NCBI RefSeq assembly: GCF_022807975.1
Contig: NZ_CP094358.1
Span: forward strand, 2,108,001-2,172,000
Source: Abyssalbus ytuae
Lineage (GTDB): Bacteria > Bacteroidota > Bacteroidia > Flavobacteriales > Flavobacteriaceae
Length of the DNA: 64,000 nt
Direction: 5' to 3'
Within the stretch, counting starts at the first letter, position 1, and every line of letters begins with the position of its first letter. The position numbers and the translations under genes are program-made. A model generated the notes under the pieces. It had not been told where the DNA came from and did not search any database. It saw nothing but the letters and a program-made list of their open reading frames with translations. This document shows, piece by piece, positions 26,689 through 35,789 of this stretch.

Positions 26689-27714
26689 ATGAAAAATCTA
26701 GATTTAAAAGGAAAATCCTTGTTGATAACAGGAGGAACGGGGTCATTAGGTAAAGCCTTAACAAAACATATTTTAACAAAACATCCGGAACTAAGAAGAT
26801 TGATAATTTTTTCTAGGGATGAACAGAAACAATTTCAAATGGCCCAGGAATATCCTGTAGATAAATATCCTAAAATCCGTTTTTTTATTGGTGATGTAAG
26901 AGATAAAGAAAGACTTATCAGAGCATTTAAAGGTGTAGATTATGTTATACATGCCGCAGCTATGAAACATGTCCCTATAGCAGAATATAATCCTGAGGAA
27001 TGTATAAAAACAAATATTGGAGGGGCTGAGAATGTCGTTGATGCATGTTTTGAAACGAAAGTTGAAAGGGTAGTTGCCTTATCCACAGATAAAGCTTGTG
27101 CACCAATAAATCTGTACGGTGCTACTAAATTAACTTCTGATAAATTGTTTATTGCCGCTAATAATATTAAAGGAGATAATCCTATCCGTTTTTCTGTGGT
27201 GAGATATGGAAATGTAATGGGCTCAAATGGTTCAGTTATACCTTTTTTTATTAAAAGAAAAAAATCGGATAAAGTGTTACCTATTACAGATCCTAATATG
27301 ACTAGATTTAACATTTCATTACAAGGAGGTGTGGATATGGTAATGCATGCATTAGAAAATGCATGGGGAGGAGAGCTTTTTGTACCAAAAATACCATCTT
27401 ATAGAATTTTAGATGTGGCTGAAGCCATTGGGCCGGAATGTGAAAAACCCATAGTAGGGATTAGACCGGGAGAGAAAGTTCATGAAGAGATGATTACCCC
27501 TTCAGATTCATTTTACACTTATGATTTAGGAAAATATTATGCTATTTTACCAGCTACGCACAAATGGAAACTGGAAGATTTTATTAAAGAATTTAATGCC
27601 AAACGAGTAGAAGAAGGATTTAGCTATAACTCAGGTACAAATGATGAATGGGAAACGGTTGAAAGTTTAAGAAATTTGATTAAATTACATGTAGATTCAA
27701 CTTTTATAGCATAA
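26689..27714 (+). CDS. pseB: UDP-N-acetylglucosamine 4,6-dehydratase (inverting)
   Basis: First step of pseudaminic acid synthesis: dehydration and C5 epimerisation of UDP-GlcNAc. It is 341 aa, SDR fold. GGTGSLGKAL is the Rossmann motif, FIGDVRDKERL and HAAAMKHVPIAEYNP are the PseB/FlaA1 signatures, and YGATKLTSDK has the Tyr-Lys pair, with STDKACAP before it. PNMTRFNISLQGGVDMV is also typical. The stop codon overlaps the pseC start by one base. Confidence 0.95.
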   Translation: MKNLDLKGKSLLITGGTGSLGKALTKHILTKHPELRRLIIFSRDEQKQFQMAQEYPVDKYPKIRFFIGDVRDKERLIRAFKGVDYVIHAAAMKHVPIAEYNPEECIKTNIGGAENVVDACFETKVERVVALSTDKACAPINLYGATKLTSDKLFIAANNIKGDNPIRFSVVRYGNVMGSNGSVIPFFIKRKKSDKVLPITDPNMTRFNISLQGGVDMVMHALENAWGGELFVPKIPSYRILDVAEAIGPECEKPIVGIRPGEKVHEEMITPSDSFYTYDLGKYYAILPATHKWKLEDFIKEFNAKRVEEGFSYNSGTNDEWETVESLRNLIKLHVDSTFIA

Positions 27715-28865
27715 TGGAAAATAACATAATTCCATATGGAAGACAAAATATCACAGATGAGGATATTAAAGCTGTAGTGGAGACATTAACTTCTGATTTT
27801 CTGACTCAAGGTCCAAAAGTTGCTGAATTTGAAAAAGCATTTGCAAATTATATAGGTTCCAAATACGCTGTAGCAGTAAATAATGCAACAGCCGGTCTTC
27901 ATATCTCAGTATTAGCATTGGGATTAAAACCTGGAGAAAGAGCCATTACCACACCAATCACTTTTGCTGCATCGGCTAATTGTATTAGGTACGCTGGTGG
28001 AGAAGTTTGGTTTGCTGATATTGATCCTGACACCTATTTATTGTCGTTAGAAAAAACCCAAGAACTCATTGAAAGTAAACCTAAAGGTTTTTTTAAAGGA
28101 ATTATACCTGTTGATTTTGCCGGTTTACCAGTAAACTTAGAGGATTTCAGGAAACTTGCTAGGAAACATGATTTATGGATAATTGAAGACGCTTGCCATG
28201 CACCTGGTGGGTATTTTTTCGATTCGATGGAAAAAAAACAAATGTGCGGTAACGGAACTTATAGTGATGTTGGAGTGTTTTCTTTTCATCCTGTAAAGCA
28301 CATAGCATGTGGTGAAGGAGGGATGGTTACGACCAATTCAGAATCAATTTATAAAAAACTCTTGCTTTTAAGAACTCATGGGATTACAAAAGAGAATATG
28401 TCTGAAAATCATGGAGGGTGGTATTATGAAATGAAAGAATTAGGATTTAATTTCCGCTTAACTGATATTCAATCTGCATTGGGAATTACACAATTGGCTA
28501 AAAATGAAAAGGGAGTTATAAGGAGAAATGAGATAGCCGAAAATTATAAAAAAGCATTCAAAGATAAGATTAAATACCAGAGCCTACCGGAAGATAGTTA
28601 TAATGCACATCATTTATTTGTTATTGAAGTAGATGACAAAAAAGGATTATATGATTATTTAAGAAAGCATAATATTTTCTCTCAAATACATTATATTCCT
28701 GTACATAAACTTCCTTATTATATAGAAATAGGTTACGGAACCGCAGATTTGAGTAATTCCGAACAGTATTATTCAAAATGTATCAGTCTGCCTATGTATC
28801 CAACATTATCAGATAAGGAACAACAACTTGTTATTCAAAAAGTTCTTGAGTTTTATCATGGCTGA
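27714..28865 (+). CDS. pseC: UDP-4-keto-6-deoxy-sugar aminotransferase (pseudaminic acid pathway)
   Basis: PLP-dependent DegT/DnrJ/EryC1 aminotransferase, 383 aa, converting the PseB product to the 4-amino sugar UDP-4-amino-4,6-dideoxy-beta-L-AltNAc. The PLP-lysine lies in GVFSFHPVKHIACGEGG. EDACHAPGG contains the Asp that contacts the cofactor ring, and the N-terminus IPYGRQNITDEDI is typical of PseC. It lies between pseB and pseF with one-base and 8-base overlaps. Confidence 0.95.
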   Translation: MENNIIPYGRQNITDEDIKAVVETLTSDFLTQGPKVAEFEKAFANYIGSKYAVAVNNATAGLHISVLALGLKPGERAITTPITFAASANCIRYAGGEVWFADIDPDTYLLSLEKTQELIESKPKGFFKGIIPVDFAGLPVNLEDFRKLARKHDLWIIEDACHAPGGYFFDSMEKKQMCGNGTYSDVGVFSFHPVKHIACGEGGMVTTNSESIYKKLLLLRTHGITKENMSENHGGWYYEMKELGFNFRLTDIQSALGITQLAKNEKGVIRRNEIAENYKKAFKDKIKYQSLPEDSYNAHHLFVIEVDDKKGLYDYLRKHNIFSQIHYIPVHKLPYYIEIGYGTADLSNSEQYYSKCISLPMYPTLSDKEQQLVIQKVLEFYHG

Positions 28866-29568
28866 TTTGTGTATCATACCTGCAAGAGGAGGAAGTAAGC
28901 GGATACCAAGAAAGAATATTAAGAACTTTTTAGGGAAACCTATTATTTCCTATTCTATTGAAGCAGCATTAAAAAGCAATCTTTTTGATGAAGTCATGGT
29001 CTCAACAGATGATGACGAAATAGCAATAATTTCTAAGAGTTTTGGCGCAAAGGTTCCATTCATGAGAAGCTATGAAAATGCTAATGATTTTGCAACAACT
29101 GTGGATGTTCTTATTGAAGTTATTAATCAATATGAAGAAAAAGGAATTATATATGAAAATATATGTTGTATATATCCAACAGCTCCTTTTGTTTCTGACA
29201 CAATCTTACTCAAAGCAAAAAATCTGTTAGAATCACAAGATTACGATGCAGTTTTTCCAGTACTTCAATATAGCTTTCCTATTCAACGTGCAATGAGAAT
29301 AAATCCTAATGGGGAAATTAAAATGATTCGACCCGAGTATATGGCGAAACGCTCTCAGGATTTAGAAGCTACTTTCCATGATGCAGGGCAATTTTATTTT
29401 TTAAAGGTTCTAGAATTGAAAAGGCATAATAAGCTTTGGACGGATAATACTAGTTGTATTGTGATAGATGAATTGAAAGCACAGGACATAGATACTGAGA
29501 CAGATTGGAAATTAGCGGAACTTAAGTATCAATTAATGCAAGATGATGAAAAAGAGAATTCTATTTAG
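28858..29568 (+). CDS. pseF: Pseudaminic acid cytidylyltransferase
   Basis: Activates pseudaminic acid to CMP-Pse with CTP, the last step before transfer. It is 236 aa, with the CMP-sugar synthetase motif IPARGGSKRIPRKNIK near the N-terminus, STDDDEIA and YPTAPF. ATG 28858 gives the family start (MADLCIIPARGG) and overlaps the end of pseC. Extending further upstream is not supported by family length. Its end overlaps the next gene. Confidence 0.94.
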   Translation: MADLCIIPARGGSKRIPRKNIKNFLGKPIISYSIEAALKSNLFDEVMVSTDDDEIAIISKSFGAKVPFMRSYENANDFATTVDVLIEVINQYEEKGIIYENICCIYPTAPFVSDTILLKAKNLLESQDYDAVFPVLQYSFPIQRAMRINPNGEIKMIRPEYMAKRSQDLEATFHDAGQFYFLKVLELKRHNKLWTDNTSCIVIDELKAQDIDTETDWKLAELKYQLMQDDEKENSI

Positions 29569-31006
29569 AGCTGATGGAAATTCATCAGTAGGACTTGGTC
29601 ACTTATACCGTTTATTTGCTTTGGTAGAAATGGTAAAAGACATATATGATTTTGGTTTCCTTACTCATTTTTCTTCAACTACTTCAGTAATTCCCAATAC
29701 ATATGCTGTTATAAAAATTCCCAAAGGAATAACTATTGAAGATGAACCAAAATGGCTAGCAGAAAATTACAATCCTGAACAATATATTATCATAGCCGAT
29801 GGTTATCAGTTTGGTTCAAGTTATCAACAACAATTAAAGGCTCATGGATTTTCTCTGGTGTATATTGATGATTTAGAGAAAGAGCATATGTATGCTGATG
29901 TTGTAGTTAATCATTCTCCTCTTGCCAAAGAAAAAAATTACAAAAGTGAAAAGTATACAAAATTTGCGTTAGGCACAGATTATGCAATTTTACGCCCATC
30001 ATTTTTAGAGGCTATTAAAAAAAACAGAGTAATTAATAAAATTGATTCTGTATTTATTTGTTTTGGAGGAGCAGATCCATATGATTTATCATTAAAGGCA
30101 GCTTTAGCTTGCTTAAATGTAAAAGAAATTAAAAAAGTTAATGTTGTTTTAGGAGGAGCTTATAAACATGATCAAGTATTTAAATTGGCCAAAGAAAATG
30201 TAAAATTGAATATTTATCAAAATCTCAATGAAAAAGAATTAATTTCATTAATGATCTCTTGTAATCTTGCAATTGTTCCAGCAAGCACTATTTTGTATGA
30301 AATATGTGCTGTTAAAATGCCTGTTTTGTCTGGATACTTTGTCGAGAATCAAAAAAGACTTTATGATGCTTTAAACAAAAAGAAAGTTATTTTTGGTCTT
30401 GATAATTTAGTCAAGTTTAAAAAAGATGACTTTATAAGGGAAATAAACCATATTTTAAATAGATCCAATTTTAATGAAATAATTAATAATCAGAATACTC
30501 TTTTCGATTCAAAAATTAAAGAAAGATATCTCGATCTTTTAAAATTTGTAAAATACAGGAATATAAAAAAAAGTGATATTAAATTGCTTTATGATTGGGC
30601 AAATGATAAATTATCTAGAGCGAATTCTTACAACCCAAATCCTATTAGTTGGGAAGAACATAAAGAATGGTTTGCAAAGAAAATCAAAGATAAGGACTCC
30701 ATCATTTATATTGCTGAAATTAATAAAACCCCAGCAGGTTATATAAGATTTGATGTGAAGCAAAAAGAATCAGTAATAAGTATACTTGTATCAGCCCAAC
30801 ATAGGGGCAAAGGCTTGTCTGGAAAATTTATAAAGGAAGCCAGTCTAAAATATTTTGAAAATTGTGACCTCCCCATAATTGCGTATATTAAGAGTAAAAA
30901 TATTGCATCTGTAAAGGCTTTCGAGAAAGCGAATTATATTAAGATAAAAGAAACCATAGTAAATAATTCCGAGAGTTACATATATCGATTAAAAAAGGAT
31001 GAATAG
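29543..31006 (+). CDS. pseG: PseG-PseH fusion: UDP-2,4-diacetamido-altropyranose hydrolase + GNAT acetyltransferase
   Basis: A 487-aa bifunctional protein. Residues ~1-330 are PseG-like: GLGHLYR carries the catalytic His in the GxGHxxR motif, and DGYQFGSSYQ, FICFGGADPYDLS and the GT-B-like fold are typical. It removes UDP from UDP-2,4-diacetamido-2,4,6-trideoxy-L-altrose. Residues ~335-487 form a GNAT acetyltransferase (WEEHKEWFAKK, then VSAQHRGKGLSGKFI with the acetyl-CoA loop, ending FEKANYIKI), matching PseH, which N-acetylates the PseC product just before PseG acts. Two consecutive enzymes are thus joined. Two ATG codons (29543, 29546) can start it. It overlaps pseF and pseI. Confidence 0.92.
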   Translation: MMKKRILFRADGNSSVGLGHLYRLFALVEMVKDIYDFGFLTHFSSTTSVIPNTYAVIKIPKGITIEDEPKWLAENYNPEQYIIIADGYQFGSSYQQQLKAHGFSLVYIDDLEKEHMYADVVVNHSPLAKEKNYKSEKYTKFALGTDYAILRPSFLEAIKKNRVINKIDSVFICFGGADPYDLSLKAALACLNVKEIKKVNVVLGGAYKHDQVFKLAKENVKLNIYQNLNEKELISLMISCNLAIVPASTILYEICAVKMPVLSGYFVENQKRLYDALNKKKVIFGLDNLVKFKKDDFIREINHILNRSNFNEIINNQNTLFDSKIKERYLDLLKFVKYRNIKKSDIKLLYDWANDKLSRANSYNPNPISWEEHKEWFAKKIKDKDSIIYIAEINKTPAGYIRFDVKQKESVISILVSAQHRGKGLSGKFIKEASLKYFENCDLPIIAYIKSKNIASVKAFEKANYIKIKETIVNNSESYIYRLKKDE

Positions 31007-32015
31007 TAATAAATGTTTTATTATTGCAGAAATGTCTGCAAATCATGGCGGCAATATTGAAATAGCCAAGGAAACCATTCGTGCTGCTAAAGAGATTGGC
31101 GCAGATGCTATTAAACTGCAGACTTATACTGCTGACACCATTACAATTAATGCTCGCAACGATTATTTTAAGATTAAACAGGGAACTCATTGGGATGGTC
31201 AATATTTGTATGATTTGTATAAAGAGGCATCGCTTCCATGGGAATGGCACAAGGAATTATTTGAAACTGCGCAAGAGGAAGGATTAATTTGTTTTTCTTC
31301 TCCTTTTGATAAATCTGCTGTGGACTTTCTTGAGGAATTAAATTGCCCTATATATAAAGTTGCTTCTTTTGAAATAACAGATATCCCATTAATAGAATAT
31401 ATTGCTTCCAAAGGAAAACCCCTCATTATTTCCACAGGTATAGCAACTATTGAAGATATTCAGCTTGCAATTGATGTCTGTAGAAATGCAGGCAATGAAC
31501 AAATCACAATTTTAAAATGTACATCAGCTTATCCAGCTTCACCAGAAGATGCTAATTTGTTAACTATTCCTGATATAGCCAAAAGGTTTAAAGTTATCGC
31601 AGGCTTGTCTGACCATACCTTAGGTATTGAAGCTCCTGTGGTCGCAGTTTCTTTAGGGGCAAAAGTTATCGAAAAACATTTCATTCTTGACAAATCTATA
31701 GGAGGTGCAGATGCCCATTTTTCCTTGGATAAAATTGAATTTAAGAAAATGGTAGATGCAGTTCGTTTTACCGAAAAAATGCTTGGAAATATAGATTATG
31801 AAATGACTGATAAAAAGAAAAAGAGCAGAGAATTTTCGAGATCACTTTTTGTAGTAAAGGATGTAAGAAAAGGAGATGTAATTACTGAAGAAAATGTGCG
31901 TTCCATAAGGCCTGGATATGGTTTACATCCTAAGTATTTTAAAGAAATCCTAGGGAAAACTGCTAAAAAAGACTTAAAAAAAGGAACCCCTTTCTCTTTA
32001 AATATGATATATTAA
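30999..32015 (+). CDS. pseI: Pseudaminic acid synthase
   Basis: Condenses the 6-deoxy-AltdiNAc with phosphoenolpyruvate to give pseudaminic acid. It is a NeuB-family TIM barrel plus C-terminal SAF (antifreeze-like) domain, 338 aa. Signatures are FIIAEMSANHGGNIE, IKLQTYTADTITI, the metal-binding GLSDHTLG, IEKHFILDKSIGGADAHFS, and VRSIRPGYGLHPKYF in the SAF part. It starts within the end of the pseG-pseH gene. The five genes from pseB to pseI complete the CMP-Pse route. Confidence 0.95.
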   Translation: MNSNKCFIIAEMSANHGGNIEIAKETIRAAKEIGADAIKLQTYTADTITINARNDYFKIKQGTHWDGQYLYDLYKEASLPWEWHKELFETAQEEGLICFSSPFDKSAVDFLEELNCPIYKVASFEITDIPLIEYIASKGKPLIISTGIATIEDIQLAIDVCRNAGNEQITILKCTSAYPASPEDANLLTIPDIAKRFKVIAGLSDHTLGIEAPVVAVSLGAKVIEKHFILDKSIGGADAHFSLDKIEFKKMVDAVRFTEKMLGNIDYEMTDKKKKSREFSRSLFVVKDVRKGDVITEENVRSIRPGYGLHPKYFKEILGKTAKKDLKKGTPFSLNMIY

Positions 32016-32028
32016 AAAAATAATTTTT

Positions 32029-33816
32029 ATGTTACTTTTATTTAATTATACAAACTTAAGCTCTTATAATAAACTTACTTTAAGTTCTTTCCCAGTTCAT
32101 TATGAACTAAATAAAAGAGAGTATTTTTTTGAAAATGAAAGGGTTGTTTTATTTTTGATTTCCAATGCTAATGTAAAACATGATATTTCATTACTTTTTA
32201 AAAAAGAATCTGTTAAAATAGATTTTTTAAAACCATTTTTACAAGGTGATTATTTTGGAGTTTTTATAGAAAAACATATTGAACAAATAACAGTAATAAG
32301 AGATGAATCAGGTATAAATAGTGGTTATTATTATCATGACCCAATCAATAAGAACCTTATTATTGCAAGTGTAATGCATGATATTACAAATTTTGTTCCT
32401 TGTGAGTTGAGTAAAGAAACAATTTTTCAATTTTTATATTCTGATTATTTGTGGGATGGACAAACATTCTATAATCAAGTTAAGGAATTTAAAGTAGGAG
32501 AAGAGTGTATATTTGATAAAAATCTTCATCTAATTGACAAAAAAGAATTTAAAATACAATTTTCAAGTGTTGAGAATACCTTAACTGAAGAAGAGAATAT
32601 TAAAACTTTAAGAAAGAAAATAGCTGATGCTCATAAAAAATATTTGAATGACCAAAATATTGTATTGTTGTCGGGAGGTATTGACTCAGTTGCTATGCTT
32701 ATTGCATTAGATGATTTATTGGATAAAAAAAGAATAAAAGCATATTCTTATAAAGTAAAAAATGCTATAAACGCAGATGAAACAGTTTATGCTAAAAGCA
32801 TTGCAAATCATTTAAATATAAATATAGAAATTTTTGAAAGAGAATTAAAAGAACAAATTGAACCAGAAGATTTTCAAAAACTAGTTTTAAAAATGAATAA
32901 TCCTTATATGGGAGTACACATTTTTAATAATAATTTTGAAAACAATGAATTTGTAACATATTATGCGGGTCAAGATACTAGGTTACATACTCCTTCAGTT
33001 AATAAACTAGACTTATTTGCATTTAACTTAATTAATAAACCAAAAATAATAATAAAGACATTAAATTGGTTTGTTTCTCTGATAAGACCTCTATTTAAGC
33101 CATTTTTCAATTCTAAAAATAGAAATCTTAGAGGTTTATTAAGACTGACATATGTATTTGACATTCAAAAATATGTTCAAAAGTATTACTTTAAGATTGA
33201 CAAGGCATATTTGGAATCCTATCATTTGCCAACAGAATTTTATAATAAATTTAAAACTAAATATTATATTGATCTAAATAAAATATATAACCAAAGAGGT
33301 TTATACAATACTATTGTTGAATTAAAATGGAAAGAACAATATGTCTCAGACATTAAATATATACAAGATATGGCTCGAATGAGTGATTCATATATTGCAA
33401 TGCCCTTTTATGATATGAATTTAGCAAAATATAAAGCTACTATTCCATTTAAATTGACAACAAAAGCAATGTTTGGAAAATCTGGATTTGGAGAAAATAA
33501 AAAAGTTGTTTTTAAATACTTGTTGAGAATGTCGCTCAAAGATAAAATAGATAAAAAAACACTTTACAGATCGAAAGCGGCACCAGCTACATTTTATATA
33601 TTATTTAATGAGAAGTTTACAAACGTATTAAAAAAAATTTTTGTTGTAGACTTAAATTCTGAAGAATCATTTATAAAAAATTATCATTTAAATGATTTTG
33701 TTGATAAGTTTTTAACTAAATCATCTGCTTGGGAGGAAAAAGATCAGGGATATTTGTTAAAAATTTATAATACTGCAGCTATAATTTGTTATTATAGAAA
33801 TAGTAAGTACAAATAA
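32029..33816 (+). CDS. Asparagine-synthetase-like protein lacking the glutaminase Cys
   Basis: A 595-aa protein with the asparagine synthase C-terminal PP-loop domain. LLSGGIDSVAML (about 213-224) binds ATP, and LDDLLDKKRIKAYSYKVKN and ADETVYAKSIANHL follow as in the family. The N-terminal ~190 residues resemble the glutamine amidotransferase (Ntn) domain in shape (VIRDESGINSGYYYHDP) but the protein begins MLLLFNY, so the nucleophilic Cys at position 2 is absent. It could use free ammonia or another nucleophile, or adenylate a carboxylate for a different transfer. It lies 13 bp after pseI and in polysaccharide clusters may amidate a sugar acid (inference). Strongly AT-rich. Confidence 0.82.
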   Translation: MLLLFNYTNLSSYNKLTLSSFPVHYELNKREYFFENERVVLFLISNANVKHDISLLFKKESVKIDFLKPFLQGDYFGVFIEKHIEQITVIRDESGINSGYYYHDPINKNLIIASVMHDITNFVPCELSKETIFQFLYSDYLWDGQTFYNQVKEFKVGEECIFDKNLHLIDKKEFKIQFSSVENTLTEEENIKTLRKKIADAHKKYLNDQNIVLLSGGIDSVAMLIALDDLLDKKRIKAYSYKVKNAINADETVYAKSIANHLNINIEIFERELKEQIEPEDFQKLVLKMNNPYMGVHIFNNNFENNEFVTYYAGQDTRLHTPSVNKLDLFAFNLINKPKIIIKTLNWFVSLIRPLFKPFFNSKNRNLRGLLRLTYVFDIQKYVQKYYFKIDKAYLESYHLPTEFYNKFKTKYYIDLNKIYNQRGLYNTIVELKWKEQYVSDIKYIQDMARMSDSYIAMPFYDMNLAKYKATIPFKLTTKAMFGKSGFGENKKVVFKYLLRMSLKDKIDKKTLYRSKAAPATFYILFNEKFTNVLKKIFVVDLNSEESFIKNYHLNDFVDKFLTKSSAWEEKDQGYLLKIYNTAAIICYYRNSKYK

Positions 33817-33840
33817 TCTTTTCAATATTTAAAATTATAA

Positions 33841-35091
33841 ATGTTTGTTTCTTTTTTAAGAAAAATTACTGGTGCAATAAGAGCCAATTATAGTTTATTA
33901 AAATATATTTTACTTAGTTATTTTGATAAAACTATAATATTTTTGATACCGTTGCTTGTACTCTACTTATTTAATAATAAGTCATTATATGTTTCGGTAG
34001 AGTATATTTATTCTTTTGTTTTAGTAATAGTTCCTTTTTTAGATTTTGGGTTATCAGGATATTTTTTTTATTACTACAGAGAGCATAAAAATAAAAAGGC
34101 AGCAATTCTTGCTGTCTTTAATCTTTTTACCCTTTTGTATATTACTTTATTTCTTTTTGGCATAATGATAATACTTATCCATTATTTATGGTTCTCTTTT
34201 GAAAAATATATTCTATATATCGTATTTAGATGTCTATTTCTGGTGCTATTTATGTTTTTATCATCATACCACAGATTAATGAATAAGCCTAAAAAAGCTC
34301 TTTTTATTACAATTACTTCCAATATAATTTCATTAATAGTAATATTTTATCTTTATATCTTTAATTTAGAAATATCTGTTTTCCCAGTTTTTGTTGGCCA
34401 AATACTTTTTTGCTGTTATTTTTTTCTTGTTTTAGTTAGAAAAATTTTAAAAACAAAAACCTTTAAAAAAAATTTATTAAAATCAGTTTTTTTTGGTTCT
34501 GTTTTATTTGCATGGCCTACAATAATTCAAGTTTTTTTAATGATGTATATTGCCAATTATGGTAAAATAAAAGCAATTAATCATTTAAATTTAGAAGAAG
34601 CAACATTATTGTCATTAACTCAAAGATATTCTATGCTAATTCAATTGACCCATACCTCGATTGTTGCTTTTTTGATGAAAGATTTATACTTGGAGAATAT
34701 GAAAAAAATAAATTTAAAGAGGTTTTTTAAATACTTTTTATTTCTTTTATTAAGCGTAGTAGGTGTAGTTATATTAATATGTTTAAACTGGTATCATAAA
34801 GAAATATTGATATCCAGATTACGGGTATTCCAAGTGTCTATACTTATGATAGGATATACAATCTTATGGTGTATATATTCTTTTTTGGAAATATTTTATA
34901 GTAGAGAGAATAAAAATATTATTAAACTATATCTAGCAATTGTGAATGCTATAGTTTTTATTATAGTAATTAATGGGTTTTCAATGTCTCTCTTAGATAG
35001 AATAGTTTATGCTATGATGAGTAGTGTTTTTATTGCCTTAATATGTTCAATAATTGTTTTGAAACAAAGAGGATATTATTTATACAAATGA
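33841..35091 (+). CDS. wzx: Wzx-like polysaccharide flippase (MOP-type membrane protein)
   Basis: A 416-aa, highly hydrophobic protein with about 10-12 transmembrane segments spread over its whole length. The N-terminal YILLSYFDKTIIFLIPLLVL and the FLDFGLSGYFFYYYREHKNK segment resemble the first helices of O-antigen flippases. Wzx moves the lipid-linked repeat unit across the inner membrane. No other flippase candidate occurs in the cluster, which supports the role. The sequence is poorly conserved, so the call depends on topology and position. It overlaps the following acyltransferase gene by 4 bp. Confidence 0.7.
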   Translation: MFVSFLRKITGAIRANYSLLKYILLSYFDKTIIFLIPLLVLYLFNNKSLYVSVEYIYSFVLVIVPFLDFGLSGYFFYYYREHKNKKAAILAVFNLFTLLYITLFLFGIMIILIHYLWFSFEKYILYIVFRCLFLVLFMFLSSYHRLMNKPKKALFITITSNIISLIVIFYLYIFNLEISVFPVFVGQILFCCYFFLVLVRKILKTKTFKKNLLKSVFFGSVLFAWPTIIQVFLMMYIANYGKIKAINHLNLEEATLLSLTQRYSMLIQLTHTSIVAFLMKDLYLENMKKINLKRFFKYFLFLLLSVVGVVILICLNWYHKEILISRLRVFQVSILMIGYTILWCIYSFLEIFYSRENKNIIKLYLAIVNAIVFIIVINGFSMSLLDRIVYAMMSSVFIALICSIIVLKQRGYYLYK

Positions 35092-35750
35092 AAATAATTT
35101 TAACTTTTTTAGTGTCATTAATACCTATTAATAGATTGAAAATATGGGTTTATAACTTTTTTAAGGGATATAAGATATCATATGATTCAAAAATAGGTTT
35201 TTTAAATGTTCTTTGTGCAACTAAATTTACAGCAGACAAAGTTACGATAGGAAACTTCAATTTTATTCATGGGAAGGAAGTTGAACTGATGAAAGGAGTT
35301 TTAATAAATAAGTTTAACAGGATAAAAAATATTAATAGATTATTATTAAAAGAAAAAGCGATTATTTATAGTTGGAATTTTGTTTCAGGTATTCCTGAAA
35401 AAAGCAAACATACATCATTGATATTTGATAATCAGAATTTAACGTTAGGTAAAGAGTCATCTTTACTGAGAAAAAACTATGTGGATTTAGTTAATGAAGT
35501 TGTAATAGGTGATAATGTAGTTTTTGGTGGAAATGGTTCAGAAATTTGGACTCATGGTTTTGATATTTATAGAACAATGCTAGTGGGTAGAGTTACTTTT
35601 GGCAATAATATTTTTATAGGGTCAGGTTGTATTTTTACAAAAGGAATTAATGTAAGTGATGAAACAATTATTGCCCCAGGAAGTATCATTTATAAAAGTA
35701 TTACTGAAAAAGGTATTTATAGTACACATGAAATAAGAAAAATAAAGTAA
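35088..35750 (+). CDS. Left-handed beta-helix acyltransferase (hexapeptide repeat)
   Basis: About 220 aa with imperfect hexapeptide repeats in the C-terminal half (VTFGNNIFIGSGCIFTKGIN, IIAPGSIIYKS), the pattern of CatB/LacA/WbbJ-type O- or N-acetyltransferases. An N-terminal hydrophobic stretch (IILTFLVSLIPI) may associate it with the membrane. Likely acetylates a sugar of the repeat unit. ATG 35088 overlaps the flippase stop (ATGA). An upstream in-frame start would lie inside the flippase gene and is rejected. Donor and acceptor are unknown. Confidence 0.78.
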   Translation: MKIILTFLVSLIPINRLKIWVYNFFKGYKISYDSKIGFLNVLCATKFTADKVTIGNFNFIHGKEVELMKGVLINKFNRIKNINRLLLKEKAIIYSWNFVSGIPEKSKHTSLIFDNQNLTLGKESSLLRKNYVDLVNEVVIGDNVVFGGNGSEIWTHGFDIYRTMLVGRVTFGNNIFIGSGCIFTKGINVSDETIIAPGSIIYKSITEKGIYSTHEIRKIK

Positions 35751-35789
35751 AATTGGAATTAATTAGATTCTATTAAACAATGATTTTTT

